From positions 1-11,757 of the forward strand of contig SKZS01000015.1 of assembly GCA_007127255.1 (NCBI GenBank): DNA of 11,757 nucleotides. Direction: 5' to 3'. This stretch comes from Syntrophomonadaceae bacterium (GTDB taxonomy: Bacteria; Bacillota; Dethiobacteria; DTU022). A program made the position numbers and the translations under genes. The notes below the pieces were generated by a model. It was not told the origin of the DNA and ran no database searches. It was given only the letters and a program-made list of their open reading frames with translations. The first letter of the stretch is position 1. Each line of letters begins with the position of its first letter. Positions 1-6,487 of the stretch are shown one piece after another.

Positions 1-73
1 CGCAAAGGAAAAAGCATGGGCCAGGAAAGGCTCAACTTTAAAACAAGATTACAAATTGAAAGGAGAAATAAGA

Positions 74-922
74 TTGGCTAAGAAAAGTGTGTTGGATTTT
101 ATCAGGATGAAGAAGGATGGCGAGAAAGCAGCCTGGATAACCGCCTATGATTTTCCAACAGGCATGTTTGCAGAACAGGCCGGTATGGATATGGTTTTGG
201 TTGGAGATTCAATGGGCATGGTTCTTCTTGGTTACAAGGATACAATGCCGGTAACCATGGAAGACTGCCTGGCTCATTGTAAGGCGGTGCGAAGGGGAGC
301 GCCGAAAACCTGGATAATCGGTGATATGCCCTTCGGCTCGTACCAGACCAGTGATCAGGATGCTGTCAGGAATGCGGTCCGTTTCTTAAAAGAAGCCGAC
401 ATGGATTGCATAAAATTGGAAGGTGGTGTTCGTGTAGCCAGCCGTATTAAGGCCATAAATGATGCCGGTATCCTGGTGATGGGCCACCTGGGGTTAACCC
501 CGCAAAGTTCGGGGCAGCTGGGCGGTTTTAAGGCCACCGGTCGGGATGTAAAGACAGCAAGAGCGTTAATAGAAGATGCCCTGGCAGTTCAGGAAGCAGG
601 AGCTTACTCTGTATTAATTGAGGCTGTTGCCCCGGAACTAACCGGATTTCTAACCAAAAAACTGGATATTCCCGTCTATTCAATTGGTGCGGGCATAGAA
701 TGCGATGGCCAGCTGCTTATTTGTGGTGATATGCTTGGGCAGTTTCAGGCCTTTACGCCAAAGTTTGTAAAGGTTTATGCTAATATTGCAGAAACTACTG
801 TAGATGCTTTTAAACAGTTTGTATCGGAAGTAAAAAACGGTGAGTTTCCGACAGAAGACCACGTCTATCCACGCAAAGACAGCCTGGAAGACTTTCAAAA
901 ACTGTTTGACGAGTATAGTTAG
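74..922 (+). CDS. panB: 3-methyl-2-oxobutanoate hydroxymethyltransferase (ketopantoate hydroxymethyltransferase)
   Basis: The family transfers a hydroxymethyl group from 5,10-methylene-tetrahydrofolate to 2-oxoisovalerate, giving ketopantoate for pantothenate and CoA synthesis in the cytoplasm. The frame is open to the left edge of the window, but AAAGGAG at 59-65 sits 8 nt before a TTG at 74, so I start there (282 aa, near the usual 260-285). A TTG at 56 in the same frame has no ribosome site. All family active-site residues are visible: metal ligands D45 (VGDSMG) and D84 (IGDMPFGSY), K114 and E116 (IKLEGG), H138 (GHLGLTPQS), E183 (LIEA). One departure is GDMLG near 218-222, where most PanBs have HD. 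No panC or panD is adjacent. The downstream partner is an unassigned probable TIM-barrel gene 120 nt away. Family assignment is secure; that it makes pantothenate rather than acting on another 2-oxo acid is only inferred. Confidence 0.92.
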   Translation: MAKKSVLDFIRMKKDGEKAAWITAYDFPTGMFAEQAGMDMVLVGDSMGMVLLGYKDTMPVTMEDCLAHCKAVRRGAPKTWIIGDMPFGSYQTSDQDAVRNAVRFLKEADMDCIKLEGGVRVASRIKAINDAGILVMGHLGLTPQSSGQLGGFKATGRDVKTARALIEDALAVQEAGAYSVLIEAVAPELTGFLTKKLDIPVYSIGAGIECDGQLLICGDMLGQFQAFTPKFVKVYANIAETTVDAFKQFVSEVKNGEFPTEDHVYPRKDSLEDFQKLFDEYS

Positions 923-1042
923 GTATTGCTTCAGTACAGGATTTTTTGCCCTGTTAGTTTTGCTGTGTTTTGCTGAAGAAGGCACCCCGGCATTAATTTA
1001 ATCTGGCAGGTATCAAAACAATATAAAGGGAGGATGATTAAA

Positions 1043-1981
1043 ATGTCATTCGAAAAGATTGAAAAGTATATTGAAGAGAAAACCAACTTTCCGCTGCGGG
1101 ACCGCTATGATTTGCCAACATCACCGCATACATTTCCCGATGGTTCACATTACCGGACCGAGATTGCCGGCATGGAAACCGTTGAAAACTTAGAAATCAT
1201 GGTTCGTGAAGCAGAGAAGAGAAAGGTTCCGGTTCACCGGGCTATATCCCTGGTCCGGGGAGCAGCGATGATGGATTTTGCTGAACTGAAAGAATTTGCC
1301 CGCGTAGCGGCGCAGAATAAATTAGAGGTTATTATTAACCCGCTGCCAAGCAGGGGTTGGGACAACGGGCGGCAATATGTGACTGCTGAAGGTTATGTAT
1401 CCGGTATGCGGCTCAGAGGAAGCGATAAAGTTTATGAATGGTTAAAAGAACTTGATCGCTGCCTGGAAGCCGGAATACGCGGTTTTCTTATCCCTGATGA
1501 GGGTCTGATGGACCTGGTTGCCAAGATGAGAAAAGACGGAGTATTTCCTGATGATGTGAAATTTAAGGTATCTGTATTTGCAGGACATGGTAGCCCTTAT
1601 GGGGCGAAGCTGCTGGAAGATATGGGCGCTGATAGTTTTAATCCGCTTGGCGATCTCACCCTTCCCATGTTAGCTTCGATAAGAAGCACGGTTAAACTGC
1701 CTCTGGATATATATGTTAGTCTTGTTGAATCTATGGGTGGTTTCCAGCGCTATCATGAGTGTGGAGATATTGCCCGGATTTGCTCACCTGTATACTTTAA
1801 GATTGAACCCGGCCGCTCCGAAGCAGAAATGTATAATTCGTGGGTTGACAACACTTTGCTAAACCATTTGGCCGCGCACCGGGTAAAAATTGCCCAGATC
1901 TGCATGGAATGGGTAGAACGTTCCGGCTTTGATTTAGTTATGAAAAATGGTGGAGACGACCTTTCTATTCCCAAACCTTAA
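1043..1981 (+). CDS. Unassigned probable TIM-barrel protein (possibly peptidase U32-like)
   Basis: I do not recognise a characterised function. The 312-aa protein shows alternating strand/helix units typical of a TIM barrel: VPVHRAISL (63-70), LEVIINPLPSRG (94-105), GFLIPDEG (147-154), KFKVSVFAGHGS (173-184), GADSFNPLGDLTLPMLASIR (195-214), LDIYVSLVES (221-230), and PVYFKIEPG (249-257). Conserved-looking charged or polar positions sit at strand ends (R66, R104, D152, E153, H182, D204, E229, E255), as in an active site at the barrel mouth. There is no signal peptide or membrane segment. The pattern of a GDLTLP loop followed by a GGF-RY segment recalls proteins labelled peptidase U32 family, but I cannot confirm that label. 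AAAGGGAGG at 1025-1033 abuts an ATG at 1034 and lies 9 nt before the ATG at 1043, so 1043 is the better start. It sits between panB and a GDH-like gene, which suggests metabolism of 2-oxo or amino acids. Confidence 0.6.
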   Translation: MSFEKIEKYIEEKTNFPLRDRYDLPTSPHTFPDGSHYRTEIAGMETVENLEIMVREAEKRKVPVHRAISLVRGAAMMDFAELKEFARVAAQNKLEVIINPLPSRGWDNGRQYVTAEGYVSGMRLRGSDKVYEWLKELDRCLEAGIRGFLIPDEGLMDLVAKMRKDGVFPDDVKFKVSVFAGHGSPYGAKLLEDMGADSFNPLGDLTLPMLASIRSTVKLPLDIYVSLVESMGGFQRYHECGDIARICSPVYFKIEPGRSEAEMYNSWVDNTLLNHLAAHRVKIAQICMEWVERSGFDLVMKNGGDDLSIPKP

Positions 1982-1991
1982 TTTCTGTGTA

Positions 1992-2057
1992 ATGAATAAA
2001 ATATTACCAGCGGAAATGGTGTTAGAAGAGGTAAGAGAAAAAATAGAAAGGGTTTGA
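1992..2057 (+). other. Possible 21-codon leader ORF before the GDH-like gene
   Basis: Between the barrel gene and the dehydrogenase an ATG at 1992 opens a 21-codon frame ending TGA at 2055-2057, four bases before the dehydrogenase ATG. It begins MNKILPAEMV and continues as a charged, helix-like stretch rich in Glu and Arg/Lys. The ribosome site of the dehydrogenase (GAAAGGG, 2046-2052) lies inside its last codons, so translation of the two could be coupled. I see no good ribosome site for the small frame itself, so it may be chance. Confidence 0.2.
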
Positions 2058-2061
2058 TTTT

Positions 2062-3297
2062 ATGAGTGCGAATCCACTGGATACGGCATTGTATACTCTG
2101 AAGCAAGCGGCTGAGTTAGCCGAGATTGATCCAAAAGTAACCGAGTTGTTAAGCGTTCCGAAACGGACCATGGAATTTACTTTTCCCATGCGTATGGATA
2201 ATGGTGAAGTTCGGATTTTTACTGCTTACCGGGTTCACTGGTGTGATGCCCTGGGTAACTTTAAGGATGGAACCAGGTTTACGGGAAACCTGACCCTGGA
2301 TGAGTTAAAGGCCCTGGCTTTGTGGATGACTATTAAACACGGAGTGGGTGGCATTCCTGCCGGTGGTGGTAAGGGAGGCATTGTAGTCGATCCCGGTGAA
2401 CTGAGTAATTGGGAATTAGAAAGGCTTTCCCGCAGCTTTATGCGCCATCTGCCTATGAAGGGAGCCTGGGTAGATGTGCCCGGTGCTGATATAGGCACAA
2501 GCGAACAGACCCAGGCCTGGATGCTTGACGAGTATGAGTCAATTACAGGTTGTCACAGCCCTGCGGCAGTTAATGATAAACCGGCTGCAGTAAGCGGGAC
2601 TTTAGGCAGCGCTGAAGCAACCGGACGGGGCGTATATTATGTTTTCGAACAGGTAGTTAAAGATTTCGGGTTTTCCAAAGATTGCAGTGTAGCTGTACAG
2701 GGTTTCGGAAAAGTTGGGTCGGTTTTAGCTGAGCTCCTGAACAAAGATGGCTATAAAGTGACAGCAACAAGTGACATTTATGGCGGTATTTATTCGCCAG
2801 ATGGTATCGATTGCGCGTTACTGGCTGAACATGTAAGCAAGACCGGGTCGGTTGTTGATTTTCCCGGAACTAAGCCTGTTTCCAATGAAGAACTTTTGGA
2901 GCTGGAAGCTGATATATTGGTACCGGCTGCTGTGCAAAGTGTCATTGGTAAAGAAAATGCTCCGCAGATCAAAGCAAAAATGATCATTGAAGCGGCCAAC
3001 GGGCCGGTTACGCCGGAGGCAGAAGAGTATCTGCAAGGGAAAAAAATCCCGGTTATACCCGACGTATTGGCTAATGTCGGTGGAGCTACAGTCTGTCATT
3101 TTGAGCGCATTCAGGGCCTTACTGATGAATACTGGGATCTGGATAGGGTTAATAAGCAATTAAAAGACTGGATTTTAAAAGCTTATGCCCAAATGATTAC
3201 AACTGCTGAACAAAAAAACACCACTTATAGAATGGCTGCCTGGATGAACGCCCTTTTGAAAATTGAAGCTTCGGTTAAGAAGCGGGGCTGGGTCTAA
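2062..3297 (+). CDS. Glu/Leu/Phe/Val dehydrogenase family protein with divergent substrate pocket
   Basis: NAD(P)-dependent oxidative deamination of an L-amino acid to a 2-oxo acid plus ammonia. The 411-aa length fits hexameric glutamate dehydrogenases. The lysines equivalent to C. symbiosum GDH K89, K113 and K125 are K68, K92 (MTIK) and K104 (GGGKGG). The catalytic Asp is D143 (DVPGADIGT), and the Rossmann loop is GFGKVG (214-219). The pocket differs from the consensus: the usual KGG-RFHP is KDGTRFTGN (G90 equivalent is Asp69), the PAPD segment is PGAD, the GGSLGR segment is SGTLGS, and VTVSYFEW is ATVCHFER (V377 and S380 equivalents are Ala342 and Cys345). Those last positions line the side-chain site in glutamate enzymes, so the substrate may not be glutamate. 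The start is ATG at 2062, 9 nt after GAAAGGG. It probably belongs to the same operon as the two genes upstream, with a hairpin following it. Confidence 0.85.
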   Translation: MSANPLDTALYTLKQAAELAEIDPKVTELLSVPKRTMEFTFPMRMDNGEVRIFTAYRVHWCDALGNFKDGTRFTGNLTLDELKALALWMTIKHGVGGIPAGGGKGGIVVDPGELSNWELERLSRSFMRHLPMKGAWVDVPGADIGTSEQTQAWMLDEYESITGCHSPAAVNDKPAAVSGTLGSAEATGRGVYYVFEQVVKDFGFSKDCSVAVQGFGKVGSVLAELLNKDGYKVTATSDIYGGIYSPDGIDCALLAEHVSKTGSVVDFPGTKPVSNEELLELEADILVPAAVQSVIGKENAPQIKAKMIIEAANGPVTPEAEEYLQGKKIPVIPDVLANVGGATVCHFERIQGLTDEYWDLDRVNKQLKDWILKAYAQMITTAEQKNTTYRMAAWMNALLKIEASVKKRGWV

Positions 3298-3314
3298 ACG
3301 GTTTTAGGGTTAAT

Positions 3315-3360
3315 GGCATATTGCCGCTTTAAGTTTTTGTTAAAAAGGCGGCAATATGCC
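3315..3360 (+). terminator. Perfect 13-bp hairpin between GDH-like and dehydratase genes
   Basis: GGCATATTGCCGC at 3315-3327 is exactly complementary to 3348-3360, and a G-U plus two A-U pairs extend the stem to 16 bp around a T-rich loop. It begins 17 nt after the dehydrogenase stop. The sequence after it (TGTGTTTAGTAAGG) has only a weak U-run and leads straight into the next ribosome site. It could be a partial terminator, an RNA-processing or stability element, or a DNA-level operator. The hairpin itself is certain; its role is not. Confidence 0.6.
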
Positions 3361-3386
3361 TGTGTTTAGTAAGGTGGTGATATTTT

Positions 3387-4382
3387 TTGAAGAATGGATC
3401 CCCAGCAGGCAACATCTTTTTCGATAGCGGCGAGATCTGGAAAGCTAAAAGCAGAATAGCCGGTTTTGTAGATAAAACCCCACTTATTTACAGTGCAGGG
3501 CTTTCAAATGCTTTCCGGGCTTCAGTGCATCTTAAACTGGAGTTCATCCAGCCAACTCGTTCTTTTAAACTAAGAGGCGCTGCAAATATGATCTTAAGTC
3601 TTAGTGAAGAGGAGCGGCAGCAGGGTGTAGCCACATTTTCTACGGGCAATCATGGTTTTGCCGTGGCTTATGTTGCCAAGGAACTGGGCATACCGGCAGC
3701 AATTTTTATTTCTGAAAGGGTTCCTGAAGTAAAGGTAAATAACCTGAGAGCCCTGGGAGCAAACCTGGTTATATATGGTGACAATCAGGATGATGCAGAA
3801 GAGTATTGTTATAAAAAGGCAAAGGCTGAAAGCTGGAGTGTAGTGGAACCTTTCGATGATCCAAAAGTGATTGCAGGGCAGGGAACTATAGGTCTTGAAC
3901 TTTTGGAACAAATTCCCGATCTTGACACGGTTATAGTACCGTTATCCGGTGGCGGGTTGATTTCTGGTATTGCGCTTGCTTTGAAAAGTGTACTGCCTCA
4001 ATCACGGGTAATTGGAGTTTCAATGAAAGGCAGCCCTACAATGTATTACTCCTTAAAAGAAGGCAAACCGGTTATCTTAGAAGAGAAAAACACCCTGGCC
4101 GATAGTTTGCTCGGGGGCATAGGTCTTGATAATAAGTATACTTTTCAGCTTGTAAGAAGATACGTTGATAAGGTAATACTGGTAAACGAAGAAGCAATCG
4201 CTGCGGGTATGGCTTCGTTATTTAAAAATGAGCGTTTAGCAGTAGAAGGTGCGGCTGCGACGACCATAGCAGCACTTGGAGAGAAGAATCTGATTGAACC
4301 AAACAGCCGCGTGGTATTGATTATTTCCGGCAGCAATATTGATAGCAAGTCATTTATCAATGCAATCAAGGCTTATCTTTAA
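3387..4382 (+). CDS. PLP-dependent threonine dehydratase family protein, EutB-like
   Basis: Fold-type II PLP enzyme of the serine/threonine dehydratase family, expected to eliminate ammonia from a 3-hydroxy amino acid and give a 2-oxo acid through an enamine/imine. It is 331 aa with no C-terminal ACT domain, which resembles catabolic rather than biosynthetic (IlvA) enzymes. Visible elements: PLP lysine K61 (RSFKLRGA), N88 in STGNHG, the glycine-rich phosphate loop SGGGLISG (187-194), and a C-terminal SGSN (314-317). The segments FDDPKVIAGQGTIGLE (156-171) and LADSLLGGIGLDNKYTF (237-253) match my memory of EutB, the hydroxyectoine-utilization dehydratase branch, better than TdcB or IlvA. The start is TTG at 3387, set by AAGGTGGTGA at 3371-3380 with 6 nt spacing. 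ridA follows after 18 nt, a logical partner because RidA hydrolyses the enamine/imine product. No other ectoine genes are in the window, so threonine or serine remains a likely substrate. Confidence 0.85.
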   Translation: MKNGSPAGNIFFDSGEIWKAKSRIAGFVDKTPLIYSAGLSNAFRASVHLKLEFIQPTRSFKLRGAANMILSLSEEERQQGVATFSTGNHGFAVAYVAKELGIPAAIFISERVPEVKVNNLRALGANLVIYGDNQDDAEEYCYKKAKAESWSVVEPFDDPKVIAGQGTIGLELLEQIPDLDTVIVPLSGGGLISGIALALKSVLPQSRVIGVSMKGSPTMYYSLKEGKPVILEEKNTLADSLLGGIGLDNKYTFQLVRRYVDKVILVNEEAIAAGMASLFKNERLAVEGAAATTIAALGEKNLIEPNSRVVLIISGSNIDSKSFINAIKAYL

Positions 4383-4400
4383 ACGGAATGAGGTATGAAA

Positions 4401-4793
4401 ATGATCGAAAAAAAATGTATTAATCCGAAAAGCGCTCCGATACCGGCAGGTCCCTACTCGCCGGCCCTTAAGGTGGGCAATTATTTATTTGTCAGCGGCC
4501 AGACTCCCGAAAAACCGGGAACTGACGAATTGGTAGAAGGAGGGATTAAGGTTCAAACAAAACAGGTTTTGGAAAACATTAAAAATATCATTATCGCATC
4601 CGGCGGTACAATGGAAAATGTGGTCAAGGTTAATGCCCACCTGCTCGATATTAATGATTTTCAAGATTATAACGAGGTCTATCGAAACTATTTTACAGAG
4701 CCTTTCCCGGCCCGGACAACGGTACAAAGTGTAATCCCCGGGGGTGCCCTGGTTGAAGTGGATGTTATAGCTGTATTGCCGCAAAGCAGCTGA
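4401..4793 (+). CDS. ridA: RidA family 2-iminobutanoate/2-iminopropanoate deaminase (YjgF/YER057c/UK114)
   Basis: Hydrolyses reactive enamine/imine intermediates released by PLP dehydratases to 2-oxo acids and ammonia, protecting other PLP enzymes. The protein is a 130-aa single domain that forms trimers in the family. Signatures: PIPAGPYSPA (14-23), LFVSGQTP (29-36), and the family signature around PARTTVQS and IPGGALVEVDVIA (103-124). The carboxylate-binding arginine is R105 in this numbering, the same number as in E. coli RidA. An ATG at 4395 would sit almost on top of the GAGG at 4390-4393, whereas the ATG at 4401 is 7 nt downstream, so I prefer 4401. It lies 18 nt after the EutB-like dehydratase, clearly in the same transcript, and is followed by a terminator-like hairpin. 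The active-site arginine indicates a true RidA rather than an inactive paralogue. Confidence 0.93.
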   Translation: MIEKKCINPKSAPIPAGPYSPALKVGNYLFVSGQTPEKPGTDELVEGGIKVQTKQVLENIKNIIIASGGTMENVVKVNAHLLDINDFQDYNEVYRNYFTEPFPARTTVQSVIPGGALVEVDVIAVLPQSS

Positions 4794-4873
4794 TGTAATA
4801 GTTTTGAGGTTGATCAGGTAGAAAGATTTACTCGCTGGATATAAAAAGGGCATAAAAATTTAAAGAAATCTGG

Positions 4874-4910
4874 AAGCCGGCCAGGATACCCATGACCGGC
4901 TTTAGTTTAT
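4874..4910 (+). terminator. Rho-independent terminator after ridA
   Basis: AAGCCGG (4874-4880) pairs with CCGGCTT (4896-4902), with a possible inner CA/TG extension across a mismatch. TTTAGTTTATTATT follows. The polarity fits the end of the left-arm operon. It also lies downstream of the convergent baeRF-like gene and may serve both directions, although the minus-strand tail is less U-rich. Confidence 0.7.
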
Positions 4911-4967
4911 TATTCTGGACCCCTATCACGGTTGTTTTTGTTTTACTAATTTTCACGTAGTCGACTA

Positions 4968-6125
4968 TTACCAGCGGAAAATTGCTGCCGCAGGAGTTTT
5001 ATCGGGCATTTGCTCGGAATCGATAGCGTAAACGCTGCCGCTGGTAGTAAATGTTTTTGCTGCGGCCATGTCTATTAAATCTTCGCTATCATACTGAGGT
5101 TCTTCGTTTAAAGTGATTTTTTCGCTTTCCGGGTCGAAATAGCCCCACTGTTGAATTCCTGGCGTAACAAAAAGATCGCTTATCCTGCCGTGATAGGCGG
5201 CAGGAAGGATTTCGAGGATATCATTGGAAGTTTTTCCTGTGCCTTTTAACTCATGGTAGCGGTTTTTTGCCGATTGTTCTTTTTGCTGGAAGTAAGGTTT
5301 TGCGATTTTCCAGGCTTCATTGTGGAGATCCCGGGCGCTGATATTTTCGGGGTTTCCCTTGATGCTCTCCTCGAATAAAAGGGGATACTTGCTGCTTGTT
5401 TTATAGAGCGGAGTGAGGTAATCTACACAGGCCAGAATCAGGGGAGAGTTATGGTCATCAAGCAAGCCCTGGATTTCCCGGTCGATGAACCTGAAAAACT
5501 TGAGCAGCCTTTCCCGCATGATGCTGTCTATTTCCCCTCCGTGACCAAAATATACTGCGGTTCGCACTCCACCGGCATCTGGAGCCCCCGTATGAAATTG
5601 CAGGAATTGATCAGGAATTTCATCGACAAATTCAACTTCGAATTTTTCGACCAGGCTGCTTAAATCCATTTCTTCGATTGTGCTTTGGGTGCCCCGCAGC
5701 AGGCGGGCATCTTTCTGGCTCAAGGCCAGGATATAAAACTGTCCGTCAGAAGATAACAGTTTAAAAAGAGGCTTTAGATGAAAGGACTTTCTGACTACAG
5801 ACATTTCTTCGAATTGCAAAGGTAAGCGGTAAAACCGTGTAAAGCCGTTTGAAATGAAGTAAGCCAGGCCTTCACTTTGGTTGGCCCAGTAATAGCTGTC
5901 TCCAATAAGCTTTTTTGCGGGTTCAAGAATGTTGTTTACTTCTGAGGTTTCAAGGCTCCAGCCAGTTAACTGCTCCTCAGCTTTAGCCAGAAGGTTTTTG
6001 AAGCGGGTGGAATTTTCTTTAGCTCTTTCTCTGCCTTTTTGAGTCGGCATGTAAATGGAAACACATGGTGCTGTTTCTTCCTGTCCTAAGAGAAGCTCCA
6101 CTTCACTTTTATTTAATCGTTCCAT
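4968..6125 (-). CDS. baeRF-like protein (bacterial relative of archaeo-eukaryotic release factors)
   Basis: A 385-aa soluble protein that I assign to the bacterial eRF1-related (baeRF) group, proposed in the literature to act on stalled ribosomes or in translation quality control; no biochemical role is certain. The layout fits: an N-terminal domain opening with a short strand (CVSIYMPT, 21-28), a long helical hairpin (about 35-75) and YYWANQSEGLAYF (78-90); a central region with GAPDAGGVR (180-188), GHGGE (194-198) and LACVDYLTPLY (231-241); and a C-terminal L7Ae-like part with LEILPAAYHGRISDLFV (304-320) ending in the hydrophobic AAIFRW. I see no GGQ tripeptide, so peptidyl-tRNA hydrolysis by the canonical eRF1 mechanism is not supported. 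GGAGG lies 8 nt before the ATG. It is divergent from two usp genes, which suggests a stress role. Its own promoter is probably at 6297-6324. Confidence 0.65.
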   Translation of the reverse strand: MERLNKSEVELLLGQEETAPCVSIYMPTQKGRERAKENSTRFKNLLAKAEEQLTGWSLETSEVNNILEPAKKLIGDSYYWANQSEGLAYFISNGFTRFYRLPLQFEEMSVVRKSFHLKPLFKLLSSDGQFYILALSQKDARLLRGTQSTIEEMDLSSLVEKFEVEFVDEIPDQFLQFHTGAPDAGGVRTAVYFGHGGEIDSIMRERLLKFFRFIDREIQGLLDDHNSPLILACVDYLTPLYKTSSKYPLLFEESIKGNPENISARDLHNEAWKIAKPYFQQKEQSAKNRYHELKGTGKTSNDILEILPAAYHGRISDLFVTPGIQQWGYFDPESEKITLNEEPQYDSEDLIDMAAAKTFTTSGSVYAIDSEQMPDKTPAAAIFRW

Positions 6126-6296
6126 TTAATCGTCCTCCTTATTAATGCTTTTTAAGAAAACGGGCAGTCAAGGTAATTGGCTTTTTTATAACACGCCTAT
6201 CTTCAACATTGATCTGAGGCAAAGTAAGGTTTGAACTGCAGACACTGGCAAAGCAAAAAGTTATCTCGTTTCATCACTTTTTACTTCTTTACCTTT

Positions 6297-6324
6297 ATTA
6301 TAACTTATTGACAGTGGGCTTCAA
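6297..6324 (-). promoter_or_regulatory. Sigma-A-type promoter for the baeRF-like gene
   Basis: On the minus strand TTGAAG (6324-6319) is followed after 16 nt by a perfect TATAAT (6302-6297). Transcription would begin near 6290, leaving about 165 nt of leader before the start codon at 6125. Confidence 0.55.
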
Positions 6325-6431
6325 CCATATTTGCTGTTTTATCAGGTATGATTTTAAAGCAGCAGGGTTATTCCGAGATCATTACACCACAAGACCCCGG
6401 CAAGGCTTTCCAACATTAAGCACCTGCCTGG

Positions 6432-6460
6432 TTGATTAAGTAACAGAATATTGGTATAGT
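6432..6460 (+). promoter_or_regulatory. Sigma-A-type promoter for the usp pair
   Basis: TTGATT (6432-6437), a 17-nt spacer and TATAGT (6455-6460), with TGG immediately before the -10 (extended -10, TGn). The predicted start near 6467 leaves a leader of about 20 nt that already carries the GGAGG ribosome site at 6475-6479. This looks like a strong housekeeping promoter rather than a sigma-B one. Confidence 0.7.
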
Positions 6461-6487
6461 TTATAAAAAAGGATGGAGGCTTAAAAA

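Larger units (their letters stand above)
6126..6487. other. Divergent intergenic region between baeRF-like and usp genes
   Basis: This 362-bp stretch has no convincing ORF or RNA gene. It contains a minus-strand promoter at 6297-6324, giving the baeRF-like gene a leader of about 165 nt, and a plus-strand promoter at 6432-6460 for the usp pair. A perfect TTGACA at 6308-6313 (+) has no matching -10 at 16-18 nt and lies within the minus-strand promoter spacer. I see no strong hairpin or known riboswitch signature in the long leader. Confidence 0.6.

Noticed and set aside
1..73. Coding tail of an upstream gene, or an N-terminal extension of panB
   Set aside because: Two frames remain open from the left edge into the panB start (one in the panB frame) and a third stops at 39-41. 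The fragment is too short to choose, and the AAAGGAG site at 59-65 supports a panB start at 74.
927..975. Hairpin-like ACAGG/CCTGT and CTTCAG/CTGAAG pairs after panB
   Set aside because: Stems are only 5-6 bp with no clean U-tract directly after; probably not a terminator.
680..985. Antisense open frame over the end of panB
   Set aside because: No ribosome site, no family resemblance, and it overlaps a well-supported gene on the other strand; other opposite-strand open frames within the genes were dismissed likewise.
2003..2017. 15-nt sequence TATTACCAGCGGAAA repeated at 4967-4981
   Set aside because: A single shared 15-mer on a window this size is compatible with chance, and the second copy is the coding end of the baeRF-like gene. 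I do not treat it as a functional repeat.
6308..6313. Perfect TTGACA on the plus strand
   Set aside because: No -10 element lies 16-18 nt downstream; the site falls within the spacer of the opposite-strand promoter.
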